DNA of 64,000 bases from DASRWT01 sp963748485 (GCA_963748485.1 CAVVJF010000019.1:1-64000), one strand, 5' to 3'; positions 1-8,329 are shown, counted from the first letter of the stretch. Made by a program: numbers and translations. Notes: generated from the sequence alone by a model not told the origin.

Positions 1-688
1 CGGCATCCCACTCGGGTACCGACAGCGGCTCGTCGAGGGCGAGGCGGCCCTCGCGCACGAGGACGCCCACGAGGGCATTGACCACGCTCTTGGTCATGGA
101 CCAGCCGGGCAGCGGCGACTCCGGCCCATAGCCGGGCGCGTAGCGCTCGGCGACGATGCGCCCATCCTGCACGACCACGACGGCGCGGGTGCGCCGCGAC
201 GGCAACGGGCCGGGCTCCGCGAAGGCCTCGTCCAGCACCGCGGTGACCGCCGCCGGGGCGAGCGCCGACGCGGGAGTCCCGGCGGGCGCGGGCAGAGGCC
301 ACGCGCCGCGCAGGGTCGCGGGCATCGCCGCGGGGCTCGGGAGGCCGTGCGAAGACAGGAGCCGCGGCTCGACGCCGATGGCGAGCGTGCAGCCGAGACC
401 TTCGCGGAAGACGGCCACGCGCTCGCCGAGGCCGAGAAGACGGCTCCGTACCGTGCCCCCGCCGCGATCGACCTCCACGCTGATGATGCGGAGGATGCCG
501 GGATCGTTCGAGCGGATCTCGGCATCGATCACAGACTGCGGCTTGCGGCCCGTCACGAAGACCCCCGAGCACACCGTCTTCGACACGTAGCCGGTGCCGA
601 CGAGGACGACCTGCCGGCCGACGTAGGCCCCGGCCAGGAGGGCTATGGCGGTGATGACGAGGGCGACGAGGCGGAGCGATCGCCTCAC
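1..688 (-). CDS. Serine hydrolase, beta-lactamase (class C / NylB-like) family, 3' end cut by window edge
   Basis: The reading frame starts at a GTG at 688, overlapping the TGA of the upstream reductase gene as GTGA, and stays open to base 1 (229 codons visible). Residues about 4-22 are hydrophobic (signal anchor). The serine-lysine motif SMTK of beta-lactamase-fold hydrolases is at residues 197-200, followed by NALVG and a GRLALDEP segment typical of NylB/esterase-type members. The family cleaves amide or ester bonds, usually outside the cytoplasm; the substrate cannot be told. The Tyr and C-terminal motifs lie beyond the window. The overlap implies co-translation with the reductase. Confidence 0.8.
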   Translation of the reverse strand, partial: MRRSLRLVALVITAIALLAGAYVGRQVVLVGTGYVSKTVCSGVFVTGRKPQSVIDAEIRSNDPGILRIISVEVDRGGGTVRSRLLGLGERVAVFREGLGCTLAIGVEPRLLSSHGLPSPAAMPATLRGAWPLPAPAGTPASALAPAAVTAVLDEAFAEPGPLPSRRTRAVVVVQDGRIVAERYAPGYGPESPLPGWSMTKSVVNALVGVLVREGRLALDEPLSVPEWDA

Positions 689-1956
689 GCGGGCGCCGCG
701 GCGGCGGGCCGGGACGCGACGAGACGGCGCAAATCCACCGCCTCGTCGGCGAGCTGAGCGGGATCGACGGGTACGCGATCGCGGATCAAGCTCACCGCCG
801 CCTTCAGCTCGCCGTCCGACTTGGGATCCTCCGGATCCCCGCCCCGGTCGAGGCCCGCCGTGGCGAGGACGACACCGTCCTTGATGTAGAACGCGAGGAA
901 CTTCCGGCTCTCCGGCCGGCCGCGGAAGATGACGCGGTCCCACGCCTTCGCGAAGCCAACGTACTCCACCAGGTGCTCGTACTGATCGGACCAGAACGAG
1001 TGCACGTAGTCGTACGGCGTGTCGTCCCCCAGCATCGCGCGCGCGGCGCCGCGCCCATGGCGCTCGGCGTGATTCCAGTGCTCGACGCGGAGCCGCCCGA
1101 ACAGCGGATGCATGTGGTTGGCCACGTCGCCCGCCGCGTAGACTCCGGGGAGTGAGGTGCGGCAATGCTCGTCCACGAGAACGCCGTTGTCCACACCCGC
1201 GCCCGCCGCCGCGAGCAGCTCGCCGTTCGGCACGATGCCGATGCCGGCCACCACGAGGTCGCACTCGAGCCGCCGGCCCTTCTTCGTGCGGACCGCCTCG
1301 ACCTTGTCCTTGCCATCGAACGACTCCACCGCGTCCTCGAGGATCAGCTCCACGCCCCGGTCCCGGTGGATGTCGCCCAAGACCGCGCCCACCTCGTGAC
1401 CGAGGGCGCGCGCCAGCGGTACGCGATGGCCGTCGATCGCCGCGACCTCGAGGCCGAGCTGACGCAGAGAGGCCGCCACCTCGCAACCGATGAACCCGAA
1501 CCCCACGAGCACGGCCCGCCGCGCTCCCGCCGCGGCGGCGCGGATGCCGTCCGACTCCTCCACGGTGCGCAGCTGGTGAATGCCGGCGAGGCCGGCGCCG
1601 GGTACCTCCAGTGCGCGATTGCGGCTGCCCGTCGTGACCAGCAGCTTGTCGTAGCCGAGCCGCTCGCCCCCGGCCAGCGTCACCTCGCGGCGCGCGGCAT
1701 CCACCGCGGTGGCGGCGATGCCCAGCCGCAGCTCGATGCGGGCGGACGCGTAGTAGTCGCCGGGCTTGACGAGCTGATCCTCGAAGCGGTCCTGCCCGCG
1801 CAGGTAGCCCTTGGACAGGGGCGGCCGGTTATAGGGGAGCCGCGTCTCCGCACCCACGAGGACGATGTCGCCGTCGAATCCGCCGTCCCGCAGGGTGACG
1901 GCGGCGGTGGCCCCGGCCAGGGACGCTCCGATGATAACGATGCGCTCACGTGTCAT
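685..1956 (-). CDS. FAD-dependent pyridine nucleotide-disulphide oxidoreductase (ferredoxin/rubredoxin reductase type)
   Basis: This is a 423-residue flavoprotein that passes electrons from NAD(P)H to a small iron-sulphur or other acceptor. The start chosen is the ATG at 1956, immediately before MTRERIVIIGAS, because the FAD-binding fold begins there (GASLAG, residues about 8-15). A second dinucleotide fold has GFGFIGCEVAA near the middle, and the C-terminal FAD motif GVYAAGDVANH is present. Length and order match the ferredoxin reductase subunit of dioxygenase and P450 systems. It lies 52 bp downstream of the peroxiredoxin gene and overlaps the serine hydrolase, so the three probably form one operon. 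It might reduce the peroxiredoxin, but that is inference. Confidence 0.9.
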   Translation of the reverse strand: MTRERIVIIGASLAGATAAVTLRDGGFDGDIVLVGAETRLPYNRPPLSKGYLRGQDRFEDQLVKPGDYYASARIELRLGIAATAVDAARREVTLAGGERLGYDKLLVTTGSRNRALEVPGAGLAGIHQLRTVEESDGIRAAAAGARRAVLVGFGFIGCEVAASLRQLGLEVAAIDGHRVPLARALGHEVGAVLGDIHRDRGVELILEDAVESFDGKDKVEAVRTKKGRRLECDLVVAGIGIVPNGELLAAAGAGVDNGVLVDEHCRTSLPGVYAAGDVANHMHPLFGRLRVEHWNHAERHGRGAARAMLGDDTPYDYVHSFWSDQYEHLVEYVGFAKAWDRVIFRGRPESRKFLAFYIKDGVVLATAGLDRGGDPEDPKSDGELKAAVSLIRDRVPVDPAQLADEAVDLRRLVASRPAAAAPA

Positions 1957-2008
1957 AGCAGTGGCCCTCTCCGCTGATGGTACCTCCCGGCGGAAGAGGG
2001 AGGGGGGG

Positions 2009-2488
2009 TCAGCGGAGGCGAGCGATGACGTCCAGGACGCGGAAGATCTCGCCGCTCTCACGCACCATCTGACGGTCGCCCGCCTGGCCCCAGCGCAGGA
2101 GGCCGTCGCGGTCGATCACGAAGGTGGAGCGGTAGGCCACGTTCCGATCGGTGTCGTGCACGCCGTAGGCGGCGATGACGGCGCGGTGCACGTCGCTGAG
2201 GAGGGGAAAGGGAAATCGGCGCGCCGTCATGTAGGCCTCGTGGCAGTAGGGCGTGTCGCCGCTGATCGCCAGCATCACCGCCCCGCGGCGGGCGAGCTCG
2301 TCGGCGGCCTGGCCCAGGCCCGTGAGCTCCGGCGTTCAGATGTTACCCCAGTCGTAGCAGTAGAAGGCGAGCACCACGGCCTTTCCGCGGTGCTCCTCGA
2401 GAGAGATCGGGCGTCCCAAGGTGGAGGGCAGCGAGAAACCCGGCGCGGCCTGACCCCAGCGGAGAGGGGGCATGTCGGCCACGACCAT
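2009..2488 (-). CDS. Probable selenocysteine-containing peroxiredoxin (AhpC/TSA family), in-frame UGA at codon 51
   Basis: Read from the ATG at 2488 to the stop at 2009 this is 159 residues interrupted by one TGA at 2336-2338. Upstream the frame gives the thioredoxin-fold start (WGQAAPGFSLPS, then VVLAFYCYDWGNI). Directly after the TGA it gives TPELTGLGQAADELA, and later FPFPLLSD and FVIDRDG. Peroxiredoxins have Cys in the motif (T/N)xxCTPEL, so the UGA sits exactly at the peroxidatic residue. A hairpin follows it (separate entry). Family role: thiol- or selenol-based reduction of peroxides. A Cys in TPYCHEAY could act as resolving residue. A start at 2473 is possible. An ordinary caller would report only the part from 2278 to 2009. 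Confidence 0.85.
2294..2329 (-). promoter_or_regulatory. Candidate bacterial SECIS hairpin downstream of the peroxiredoxin UGA
   Basis: Counting from the base after the UGA on the minus strand, GAGCTC at +7 to +12 can pair with GAGCTC at +37 to +42. Inside it, GGCCTG at +16 to +21 pairs perfectly with CAGGCC at +25 to +30 around a GGC loop at +22 to +24. Bacterial SECIS elements lie within the coding region just after the UGA and usually carry a G in an apical loop about 16-37 bases downstream, so distance and loop fit. GC-rich DNA forms hairpins easily, so this is supportive rather than decisive. Confidence 0.6.
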
Positions 2489-2556
2489 CGCACCGGCATG
2501 GGCCCGGCGTCAACTGTTCCCGATGTGCTAGCCTCGTGAAAAGGAGACACGACCCC

Positions 2557-3771
2557 ATGTCCCATCGCGGCATGAAGTTCGGCATCTTCCTGGCGCCCTT
2601 CCACCGGGTGGGCGAGAACCCCACGCTGTCGATGAATCGCGACATGGAGCTGATCGAGTGGATGGACCACCTCGGCTACGACGAGGTGTGGATCGGCGAG
2701 CATCACTCGGCGGGCTGGGAAACCATCGCCTCCCCGGAGGTGTTCATCGGCGCCGCCGCCGAGCGCACGCGCCACATCATGCTGGGCTCGGGGGTGACGA
2801 GCCTGCCCTATCATCACCCACTCATGGTCGCCAACCGCTTCGTCCAGCTCGACCACATGACGCGCGGCCGCGCCATGCTCGGCTGCGGGCCCGGCGCGCT
2901 GCCGTCGGACGCCTACATGATGGGCATCGAGCCCGTCACGCAGCGCCCCCGTATGGACGAGGCGCTCGAGGCCATCATGCGGCTGCTGCGCGGCCGCGAG
3001 CCGGTCACCATGAAGACGGACTGGTTCGAGCTGCGCGAGGCGCGCCTGCACCTGGCCCCCTACACCGATCCGCACTTCCCCATCGCGGTGGCGAGCACCA
3101 TCACGCCCTTCGGGGTGATCTCCGCGGCCAAGCACGGCCTGGGCGTGCTCTCGATCGGCGCCGGCCTGCCCGGCGGCCCCGAGGCGCTCGCGGGCCAGTG
3201 GCAGATCGGCGAGGAGACGGCGGCCAAGCACGGCCAGACCATGGATCGGAAGAAGTGGCGCGTGGTGGTGAACGCGCACGTCGCCGAGGACGATGAGCAA
3301 GCGCTCCGCGACGTCTCGAAGGGCGAGCGCCGCGAGACGATCACCTACTTCGAGGAGACGCTGGGGCGGCCGCCGGGGCGCGCCGACGATCCGCTGCGCG
3401 AGGGCGTGAAGATGGGCACCACCCTGGTCGGGTCGCCGGACACCGTGATCCGCGGCATCGAGCGGCTGCAGGGCTACAGCGGGGGCGGCTTCGGCGGGCT
3501 CCTCTTCCGCGCCCACGAGTGGGCGAACCGGGAGCAGACCCTGCGCTCCTACGAGCTGTTCGCGCGCTACGTGATGCCGCGCTTCCAGGGCGCGCTCGAC
3601 ACCCTCGAGGACTCGAACCGCTGGGCGCGCGCCAACCGCAAATCCATCTTCGGGCCCAACGTGGAAGCGGTGCGCCGCGCCTTCACCGACGCGGGCCGGG
3701 AGGTTCCCGCCGAGTACCGCGACCGCACCGTCGGCGCCCGCGACGTGCCGGAGAGCCCGCAGGCGCCCTAG
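2557..3771 (+). CDS. LLM class flavin-dependent oxidoreductase (bacterial luciferase-like monooxygenase)
   Basis: This 404-residue TIM-barrel enzyme of the luciferase-like family uses FMN or F420. The start at 2557 is chosen because AAGGAG lies about 11 bases upstream; MKFGIFLAP at 2572 is where the conserved domain begins. Family features include GYDEVWIGEHH near residue 50, the RTRHIMLGSGV strand and the TRGRAMLGCGPG turn. It resembles the limonene-monooxygenase-like subgroup, but the substrate is unknown. It is divergent from the peroxiredoxin, and its stop overlaps the convergent propeller gene by four bases. A degenerate copy of its last 16 codons lies at 5878-5925. Confidence 0.9.
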   Translation: MSHRGMKFGIFLAPFHRVGENPTLSMNRDMELIEWMDHLGYDEVWIGEHHSAGWETIASPEVFIGAAAERTRHIMLGSGVTSLPYHHPLMVANRFVQLDHMTRGRAMLGCGPGALPSDAYMMGIEPVTQRPRMDEALEAIMRLLRGREPVTMKTDWFELREARLHLAPYTDPHFPIAVASTITPFGVISAAKHGLGVLSIGAGLPGGPEALAGQWQIGEETAAKHGQTMDRKKWRVVVNAHVAEDDEQALRDVSKGERRETITYFEETLGRPPGRADDPLREGVKMGTTLVGSPDTVIRGIERLQGYSGGGFGGLLFRAHEWANREQTLRSYELFARYVMPRFQGALDTLEDSNRWARANRKSIFGPNVEAVRRAFTDAGREVPAEYRDRTVGARDVPESPQAP

Positions 3772-4439
3772 CGCGAGCCGGCGCGCCTGGTGTCCGGCGC
3801 GGAGCGTCGCCGAGGCCGGCGGACCGCCCTCACCTTCCCGCTCGCGCCTCCTCCGCAGAAGAACCGATCGCCGCCGTCGGACTCGAGCCCCGATACGCCC
3901 ACTCCGGGCGGCATCTCGAGCCGCTCCAACACCTCTCCCGTTCGCGGGTCGATCCGCCTCAATTCGCTCTCGTCACCTTCCCAGGTGCCGTGCCAGAGCT
4001 CTCCGTCGATCCAGGTGACCCCGGTGACGAAGCGATTGCACTCGATCGTGCGAAGAATGGCCCCGGTCTGGGGATCGACCTGATGGATCTTCCGGTCCCG
4101 ATACTGCCCCACCCAGAGCGTCCCTTCGGCCCACGTGAGCCCCGAGTCGCCGCCGCCGCCGGGTGCCGGGATGGTGGCGAGCACGCGACCGGTCCGCGGA
4201 TCGATCTTCTGGATACGGTCCCCGGCGATCTGGAACAGGTGCTGACCGTCGAAGGCCGTTCCGGCATCCGCGGCGACATCGATCGAGCGCAGCGTCTTCC
4301 CGCTCGTGGGATCCAGGGCGGTCAGCTTGTCCCCTACCGCGAACCAGACGTTCTGACCGTCATACGTGACGCCATGCACGCTGCTGACACCTGGAAAGGG
4401 CCCGTACTCACGGACGATCTCGGCGGTTGATCGGTTCAT
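3768..4439 (-). CDS. Small beta-propeller protein (Vgb / PQQ-repeat-like)
   Basis: The protein has 223 residues and at least four blade-like repeats, each ending in a P-x-(S/T)-G turn (DPTSGK, DPRTGR, DPQTGA, DPRTGE), which marks a streptogramin-lyase/PQQ-like beta-propeller. There is no signal peptide, so it is likely cytoplasmic. The C-terminal tail is basic. The ATG at 4439 is 9 bases after the stop of the HTH/TPR regulator, so the two are probably co-transcribed. The ligand or reaction is unknown; such proteins may sense or bind small molecules. Confidence 0.75.
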   Translation of the reverse strand: MNRSTAEIVREYGPFPGVSSVHGVTYDGQNVWFAVGDKLTALDPTSGKTLRSIDVAADAGTAFDGQHLFQIAGDRIQKIDPRTGRVLATIPAPGGGGDSGLTWAEGTLWVGQYRDRKIHQVDPQTGAILRTIECNRFVTGVTWIDGELWHGTWEGDESELRRIDPRTGEVLERLEMPPGVGVSGLESDGGDRFFCGGGASGKVRAVRRPRRRSAPDTRRAGSR

Positions 4440-4448
4440 GCCGTCACC

Positions 4449-5669
4449 TTAGCGGATCGGCAGCGGAGCAGGGAGTAACAAGGTCGTCGTGAATCCCGGA
4501 ACGGGCGGGGTCAGCCAACGGCGCGCTCGCCCGCGACCGAACGACTGCACCTTGCCGCCTGCGGCAAGCGAGTCGAGCGCCCGCTGCACGGTGCGCTGGC
4601 TCGCTCCTCGCGCGAGGGCCAGGGCCGAGCTCGACCATGCTTCACCGTCGGCGAGGAAGGCGAGGACCGCTCCATGCTCCCCTTCGACGGCGGGCGCCAG
4701 CACGACGACCGCGCGAGCGCGGCGCGGCGCCAGCGCAAACCCTCGCTTCGTGGCGCTCACATCGGCCCGCCCCCGAAGCACCGCGCGCAGCCGCCCGACG
4801 TCGACGCGCAACCGAGCCCGATGCGATTCATCGGCCAGCTTCCACCCAAATGCGCGCGCGACGAGCGTGTCCCGCGGTACGTCGCCCGGCCAGGCTTCGC
4901 CCAGCGCGCGGGCGAGCGCGAACAACACCGGGCGCGTTGCCAGCGAGACCACCGTGCCTTCGACATGCACGACATGACGGCACGCATCCACGATGAGCGC
5001 GCCCGACGCCAGCAGCGCTTCGACCTCCCCGAGCCGGAGGAGCCGTTCCTCGCCCCTCGCAATCTTGCGCGCGGCGGGCGTGTGCAGGACGCGCCCCGCG
5101 CTTTCGACCTCCGCGGTCAGCGCGGGGATGCCCGCGTGGTGCGCGGCCCGCTCGGCACGTGCGAGCGCGGCGCGCGCCGTCTTCGTCCGGAGGCGGCGCA
5201 TCGCGATCCCCGCGACGACCAGCTCGTGGACGGCTCTCGACGCGGGCGGGAAGGGCGCGGGATCGAGCGCGGCGAGCCTGCGCTCCGCCTCGTCGATGCG
5301 CCCGATCAGGAGGAGGCGCCGGACCTCCAGATATCGCGCATACGCCGCGTTCGCCCGGTCGCCGTGCTCGTCGAGCGTCGCCCGGGCCGCGTCGAGGGCC
5401 TTCGCCGGCCAGCCCAGGTCGCGCGAGACGAGCGCCACCTCGGCCTCGGCGACGACGCACCGCGCGCGGGCCACGGCCTCTCGCGGGCCGAAGGCCCGCG
5501 CGGCGCGACGCAGGAGCGCCCTGGCTCGAACGAGGTCGCCGAGCTGCGCCATTGCGATGCCCCGAAGCGCGAGGGCCGGCGGATCCTCGCGCAGCGCGAC
5601 CCGCTTCAACGCGCCGAGGGGATCGCCCGCCGCGAGCGCACGCGCTGCCGCCGTGATCAGCGAGTCCAT
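4449..5669 (-). CDS. TPR-containing transcriptional regulator with helix-turn-helix regions
   Basis: This 406-residue protein has alpha-helical, TPR-like repeats over residues 1-200 (for example ALRGIAMAQLGDLVRARALLRRA). A DNA-binding region follows near 215-310, in which a VDVGRLRAVLRG segment resembles the OmpR/SARP winged helix. A second HTH-like stretch lies near residues 345-380 (ASQRTVQRALDSLAAGGKV). I read it as an ATP-independent activator or repressor. It sits directly upstream of the small propeller gene, which suggests that gene is its partner or target. No operator is obvious. The exact family is uncertain. Confidence 0.75.
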   Translation of the reverse strand: MDSLITAAARALAAGDPLGALKRVALREDPPALALRGIAMAQLGDLVRARALLRRAARAFGPREAVARARCVVAEAEVALVSRDLGWPAKALDAARATLDEHGDRANAAYARYLEVRRLLLIGRIDEAERRLAALDPAPFPPASRAVHELVVAGIAMRRLRTKTARAALARAERAAHHAGIPALTAEVESAGRVLHTPAARKIARGEERLLRLGEVEALLASGALIVDACRHVVHVEGTVVSLATRPVLFALARALGEAWPGDVPRDTLVARAFGWKLADESHRARLRVDVGRLRAVLRGRADVSATKRGFALAPRRARAVVVLAPAVEGEHGAVLAFLADGEAWSSSALALARGASQRTVQRALDSLAAGGKVQSFGRGRARRWLTPPVPGFTTTLLLPAPLPIR

Positions 5670-5751
5670 CGGAATCCCGTCACACGTGTCACTCCCACCG
5701 TCGGATACCCGGCTCTAACCGTATCTCACCAGCAACCACCACATCGCAGCA

Positions 5752-5925
5752 CCCGAGGGAGGGACACGCACCGAGTGGCTCGCGGCTCGGCTCACCCTGC
5801 TCGAGGCGGAGCGCTCGCAGCTCGAGACGGGCGTCTGGTGGCGCCGCCACGACGAGTACCGCAAGGACTTAGCGCATGACCGCCGTCGGCGCCCGCGACG
5901 TCCCCGAGGAGCCTCAGGCCCCCTA
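5752..5925 (+). pseudogene. Gene remnants: DUF899-like piece followed by a copy of an LLM oxidoreductase C-terminus
   Basis: From 5773 one frame reads EWLAARLTLLEAE, which matches the conserved start of DUF899 proteins, and then VWWRRHDEYRKDLAHD. From 5878 the next frame reads TAVGARDVPEEPQAP and a stop. That closely copies the last residues of the LLM enzyme ending at 3771 (RTVGARDVPESPQAP), and the nucleotide match is clear, with a 2-base loss near 5884 shifting frame. No start codon or complete domain is present. I interpret the stretch as decayed fragments left by rearrangement. The LLM match is direct; the DUF899 assignment is from memory of the family. Confidence 0.5.
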
Positions 5926-5956
5926 GCGGCCCTCGCCGCCGAGCTCAGCCGGTCGG

Positions 5957-6343
5957 CTAGCAGCGGCCCTTCTTGGCCTGTCCGGGAGGGCAGTGCGGCG
6001 CGACGCGATAGTACTTCACCGGAACCGCAATCACCGGCCGGGGCACGCGATCCACCGCAATGAAGGTCCACGGCCCGCCGTACCTGGGCCCGACGAACCA
6101 CGCGCCCTCGTGGAACGTGTAGTAGCGGCCGCCGTAGACGAAGAGATTCACGTTCGCATCGGGCGCGTAGTAAACGGGGGAACCTGGCACGACCACCACG
6201 CGCGGCGGCGCCGCCACGACGATGGGCGGAGGCGGCGGACCCACGTTCACGTTGACGTTGACGCCGGCCTCCGCGACGAGCGGCGCGGACAGCGCCGCGG
6301 TCAGAACCAGAGCGGGCACGAGACGACGGACGTCGATGCGCAT
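5957..6343 (-). CDS. Small secreted protein with aromatic/glycine motifs (YXWGXW-like)
   Basis: This 128-residue protein has a clear Sec signal peptide (residues 1-26, ending APLVAEA) and a VNVNVNVG beta segment followed by PPPPP. Its aromatic and glycine-rich core includes YGGRYYTFHEGAWFVG and GGPWTFI. The C-terminus HCPPGQAKKGRC has two cysteines that could form a disulphide. Similar short periplasmic proteins are common in Deltaproteobacteria and relatives and have no assigned function. It stands alone between gene remnants and the next minus-strand gene. Start at 6343 by ATG directly before the signal peptide. Confidence 0.75.
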   Translation of the reverse strand: MRIDVRRLVPALVLTAALSAPLVAEAGVNVNVNVGPPPPPIVVAAPPRVVVVPGSPVYYAPDANVNLFVYGGRYYTFHEGAWFVGPRYGGPWTFIAVDRVPRPVIAVPVKYYRVAPHCPPGQAKKGRC

Positions 6344-6473
6344 GGCCTCTCCTCCTCTGTCCTCACAGGAGAAGGGGCTGCAACGGGGGTGCCAGCGGGA
6401 CGTTCAATACCGACCGCTATTTACGAGCGTCACGCCGCCCATGAGACCGGTAATTCTGACGCGCCCTGACGCC

Positions 6474-6887
6474 TTAGGGCAACTGGATCTTACCGCCCCC
6501 GCGTGACCCTCCCGGGCCACCCAGCCCCGGCCCGCCGAGCCCCGGCGGCATGCGATCCGGCACCACGATCGAGGAAGCGGCCTCGCGCCGCATCTCCTGG
6601 AGCTGGCGCATGGTCCGCTCCACGCCCACCTTGGCGGCGTCGGCGAACCGCTCCGCGGCCTCGCCGAGGTTCTTCGCCTCGATCTCGAACACCACCGGCA
6701 GTGCGCCCACCGAGGTGAGGATCTGCGTTTCGCCGACGTAGAGCATCGGCCGGCCGAGATCCGTTGAGCCGTCCGCCGTCACCGGCGTCATGACCCGGAT
6801 CGTCCCCATCCGGCGGTCGGTGTACACGTCCTCGCGGTACAGCGCGGCCGGATCCATTCTCAGGTCGGACAACTCTTCGCTTGCCAT
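6474..6887 (-). CDS. Conserved hypothetical cytoplasmic protein
   Basis: The 137-residue product has no signal or membrane segment. Residues 10-80 look like a compact beta-rich fold (YREDVYTDRRMGTIRVMTPV, then MLYVGETQILTSVGALPVVFEI). An amphipathic helix follows (EAAERFADAAKVGVERTMRQL). The tail is rich in Gly and Pro, including a repeated GLGGPG. I do not recognise the family and assign no function. The ATG at 6887 is preceded by a weak purine-rich site. It is divergent from the CaiB gene, sharing a 120-bp gap. Confidence 0.65.
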   Translation of the reverse strand: MASEELSDLRMDPAALYREDVYTDRRMGTIRVMTPVTADGSTDLGRPMLYVGETQILTSVGALPVVFEIEAKNLGEAAERFADAAKVGVERTMRQLQEMRREAASSIVVPDRMPPGLGGPGLGGPGGSRGGGKIQLP

Positions 6888-7007
6888 CTGGAACCTCTCG
6901 TTCTCGGGGGTGTCGATCTCGAGGCCGGGCGGTCGCCCGTTCGGACCGCTGCGCTATTATAGGCCACCGTCCAAGCCCCTGGCCACGCCCCCGAGGAGAC
7001 GACCCGC

Positions 7008-8219
7008 ATGCGCCTGCCGCTCGAAGACGTCACCGTGCTTGACCTCAGCCATGCCCTCGCCGGGCCCTTCTGCTCCACCATGCTCGCCGATTTCGGCGCG
7101 CGCGTGATCAAGCTCGAGCCCAAGGGCGCCGGCGACATCGCGCGCGCGTGGGGCACACCGCTGCCGGGCGGCGAGACCGCGTACTTCGTGAGCCTGCACC
7201 GCAACAAGCAGGGCATCGAGGTCGATCTCAAGCGGCCCGAAGGCAAGGAGCTCTTCTTCAAATTGGTGGAGCGCGCCGACGTGGTGCTCGAGAACTACCG
7301 GACGGGCGCGCTGGAGCGCTTGGGCCTCGCCTACGCGGAGGGGCGCAAGCGCAATCCCGGCATCATCTACTGCTCCGTCTCCGGCTTCGGCCAGGACGGG
7401 CCCTATCGCGACCGCGCTGCGCTCAACCTCATCCTCCAGGCCGAGAGCGGGATGATCTCGGTGACGGGCGAGGAGGGCGGACGCGGCGTGCGCGCGGGCA
7501 CCTCCATCGCCGACATGACGGCGGGCATGTACGCGGCCTTCGGCATCATGCTGGCGCTGCGCGTGAAGGAGCGCACGGGCCGCGGCCAGGCCATCGACGT
7601 ATCGATGCTCGAGGGACAGATGTCGCTGCTGGGGACGATGATCGGCGGCTTTCTCGCCGACGGCGAGCTGCCGGCGCCCATGGGCACCGCGTACAAGGCC
7701 CTGCTGCCATACCAAACGTTCAGGACAAAGAGCCGTGATTTGGCGCTCGCGGTGGGCAGCGAGAAGCTCTGGCAGGTCTTCTGTCCTGCCATCGGCCGTT
7801 CCGAGCTGGCCGACGATCCGCGCTATCGCAGGAACGTGGACCGCGCCAAGAACCGCGCCACTCTCATCCCGCTGCTCCAGGAGATCTTCCTCACCAAGAC
7901 CTATGAGGAGTGGGAGGCCATCTTCCTGCCCGAAGGCATCCCTTTCGGAGCCATCAACAACATCGCCCAGGTGGTGGAGCATCCCCAGGTGAAGGCCCGC
8001 GGCGCGCTGGTCGAGATGAGCCACCCCCGCGCGGGCAAGGTCAAGATGGTGGGCGCGCCCGTGCGCCTGTCGGAGACGCCGGGCTCGGTGCGGACGCCAT
8101 CGCCCATGCTGGGGGAGCACACCGCGGAGGTGCTGCGCGACCTCCTGGGCATGAGCGCGGAGGAAGTGCAGGCCCTGCGGGCCCAGGGCGTGATCGGAGG
8201 CCCGAAGACACGGGCATGA
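7008..8219 (+). CDS. CaiB/BaiF family CoA-transferase
   Basis: This 403-residue class III CoA-transferase moves CoA between carboxylic acids. The N-terminus LEDVTVLDLSHALAGPFCS and the following KLEPKGAGDIAR, VDLKRPEGK and GLGL/GFGQDGPY segments are typical of the family. The catalytic aspartate is expected in the TSIADMTAGMYAAFG segment near residue 169. A GAGGAGA-type ribosome site lies about 7 bases before the ATG. The ABC binding-protein gene follows 110 bp downstream on the same strand, but a functional link is not shown. Acid substrate unknown. Confidence 0.92.
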   Translation: MRLPLEDVTVLDLSHALAGPFCSTMLADFGARVIKLEPKGAGDIARAWGTPLPGGETAYFVSLHRNKQGIEVDLKRPEGKELFFKLVERADVVLENYRTGALERLGLAYAEGRKRNPGIIYCSVSGFGQDGPYRDRAALNLILQAESGMISVTGEEGGRGVRAGTSIADMTAGMYAAFGIMLALRVKERTGRGQAIDVSMLEGQMSLLGTMIGGFLADGELPAPMGTAYKALLPYQTFRTKSRDLALAVGSEKLWQVFCPAIGRSELADDPRYRRNVDRAKNRATLIPLLQEIFLTKTYEEWEAIFLPEGIPFGAINNIAQVVEHPQVKARGALVEMSHPRAGKVKMVGAPVRLSETPGSVRTPSPMLGEHTAEVLRDLLGMSAEEVQALRAQGVIGGPKTRA

Positions 8220-8329
8220 CCGCGCCGGGGCGCCGCTGGTCCCGCGCCGGTTGACAGGGCCTCGGCGGCGACGATAATCGGGGCCACCGTCCCGACCCGT
8301 CCCGGATCCGTCCAAGGAGGCGTGCCCCC

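Noticed and set aside
685..2061. An upstream start for the FAD reductase, 35 codons earlier
   Set aside because: The extra residues are unlike the family and the FAD fold starts right after the ATG at 1956.
2009..2488. Reading the peroxiredoxin as a plain nonsense pseudogene
   Set aside because: Only one stop occurs, it falls exactly on the catalytic Cys codon, both sides are conserved, and a SECIS-like hairpin follows.
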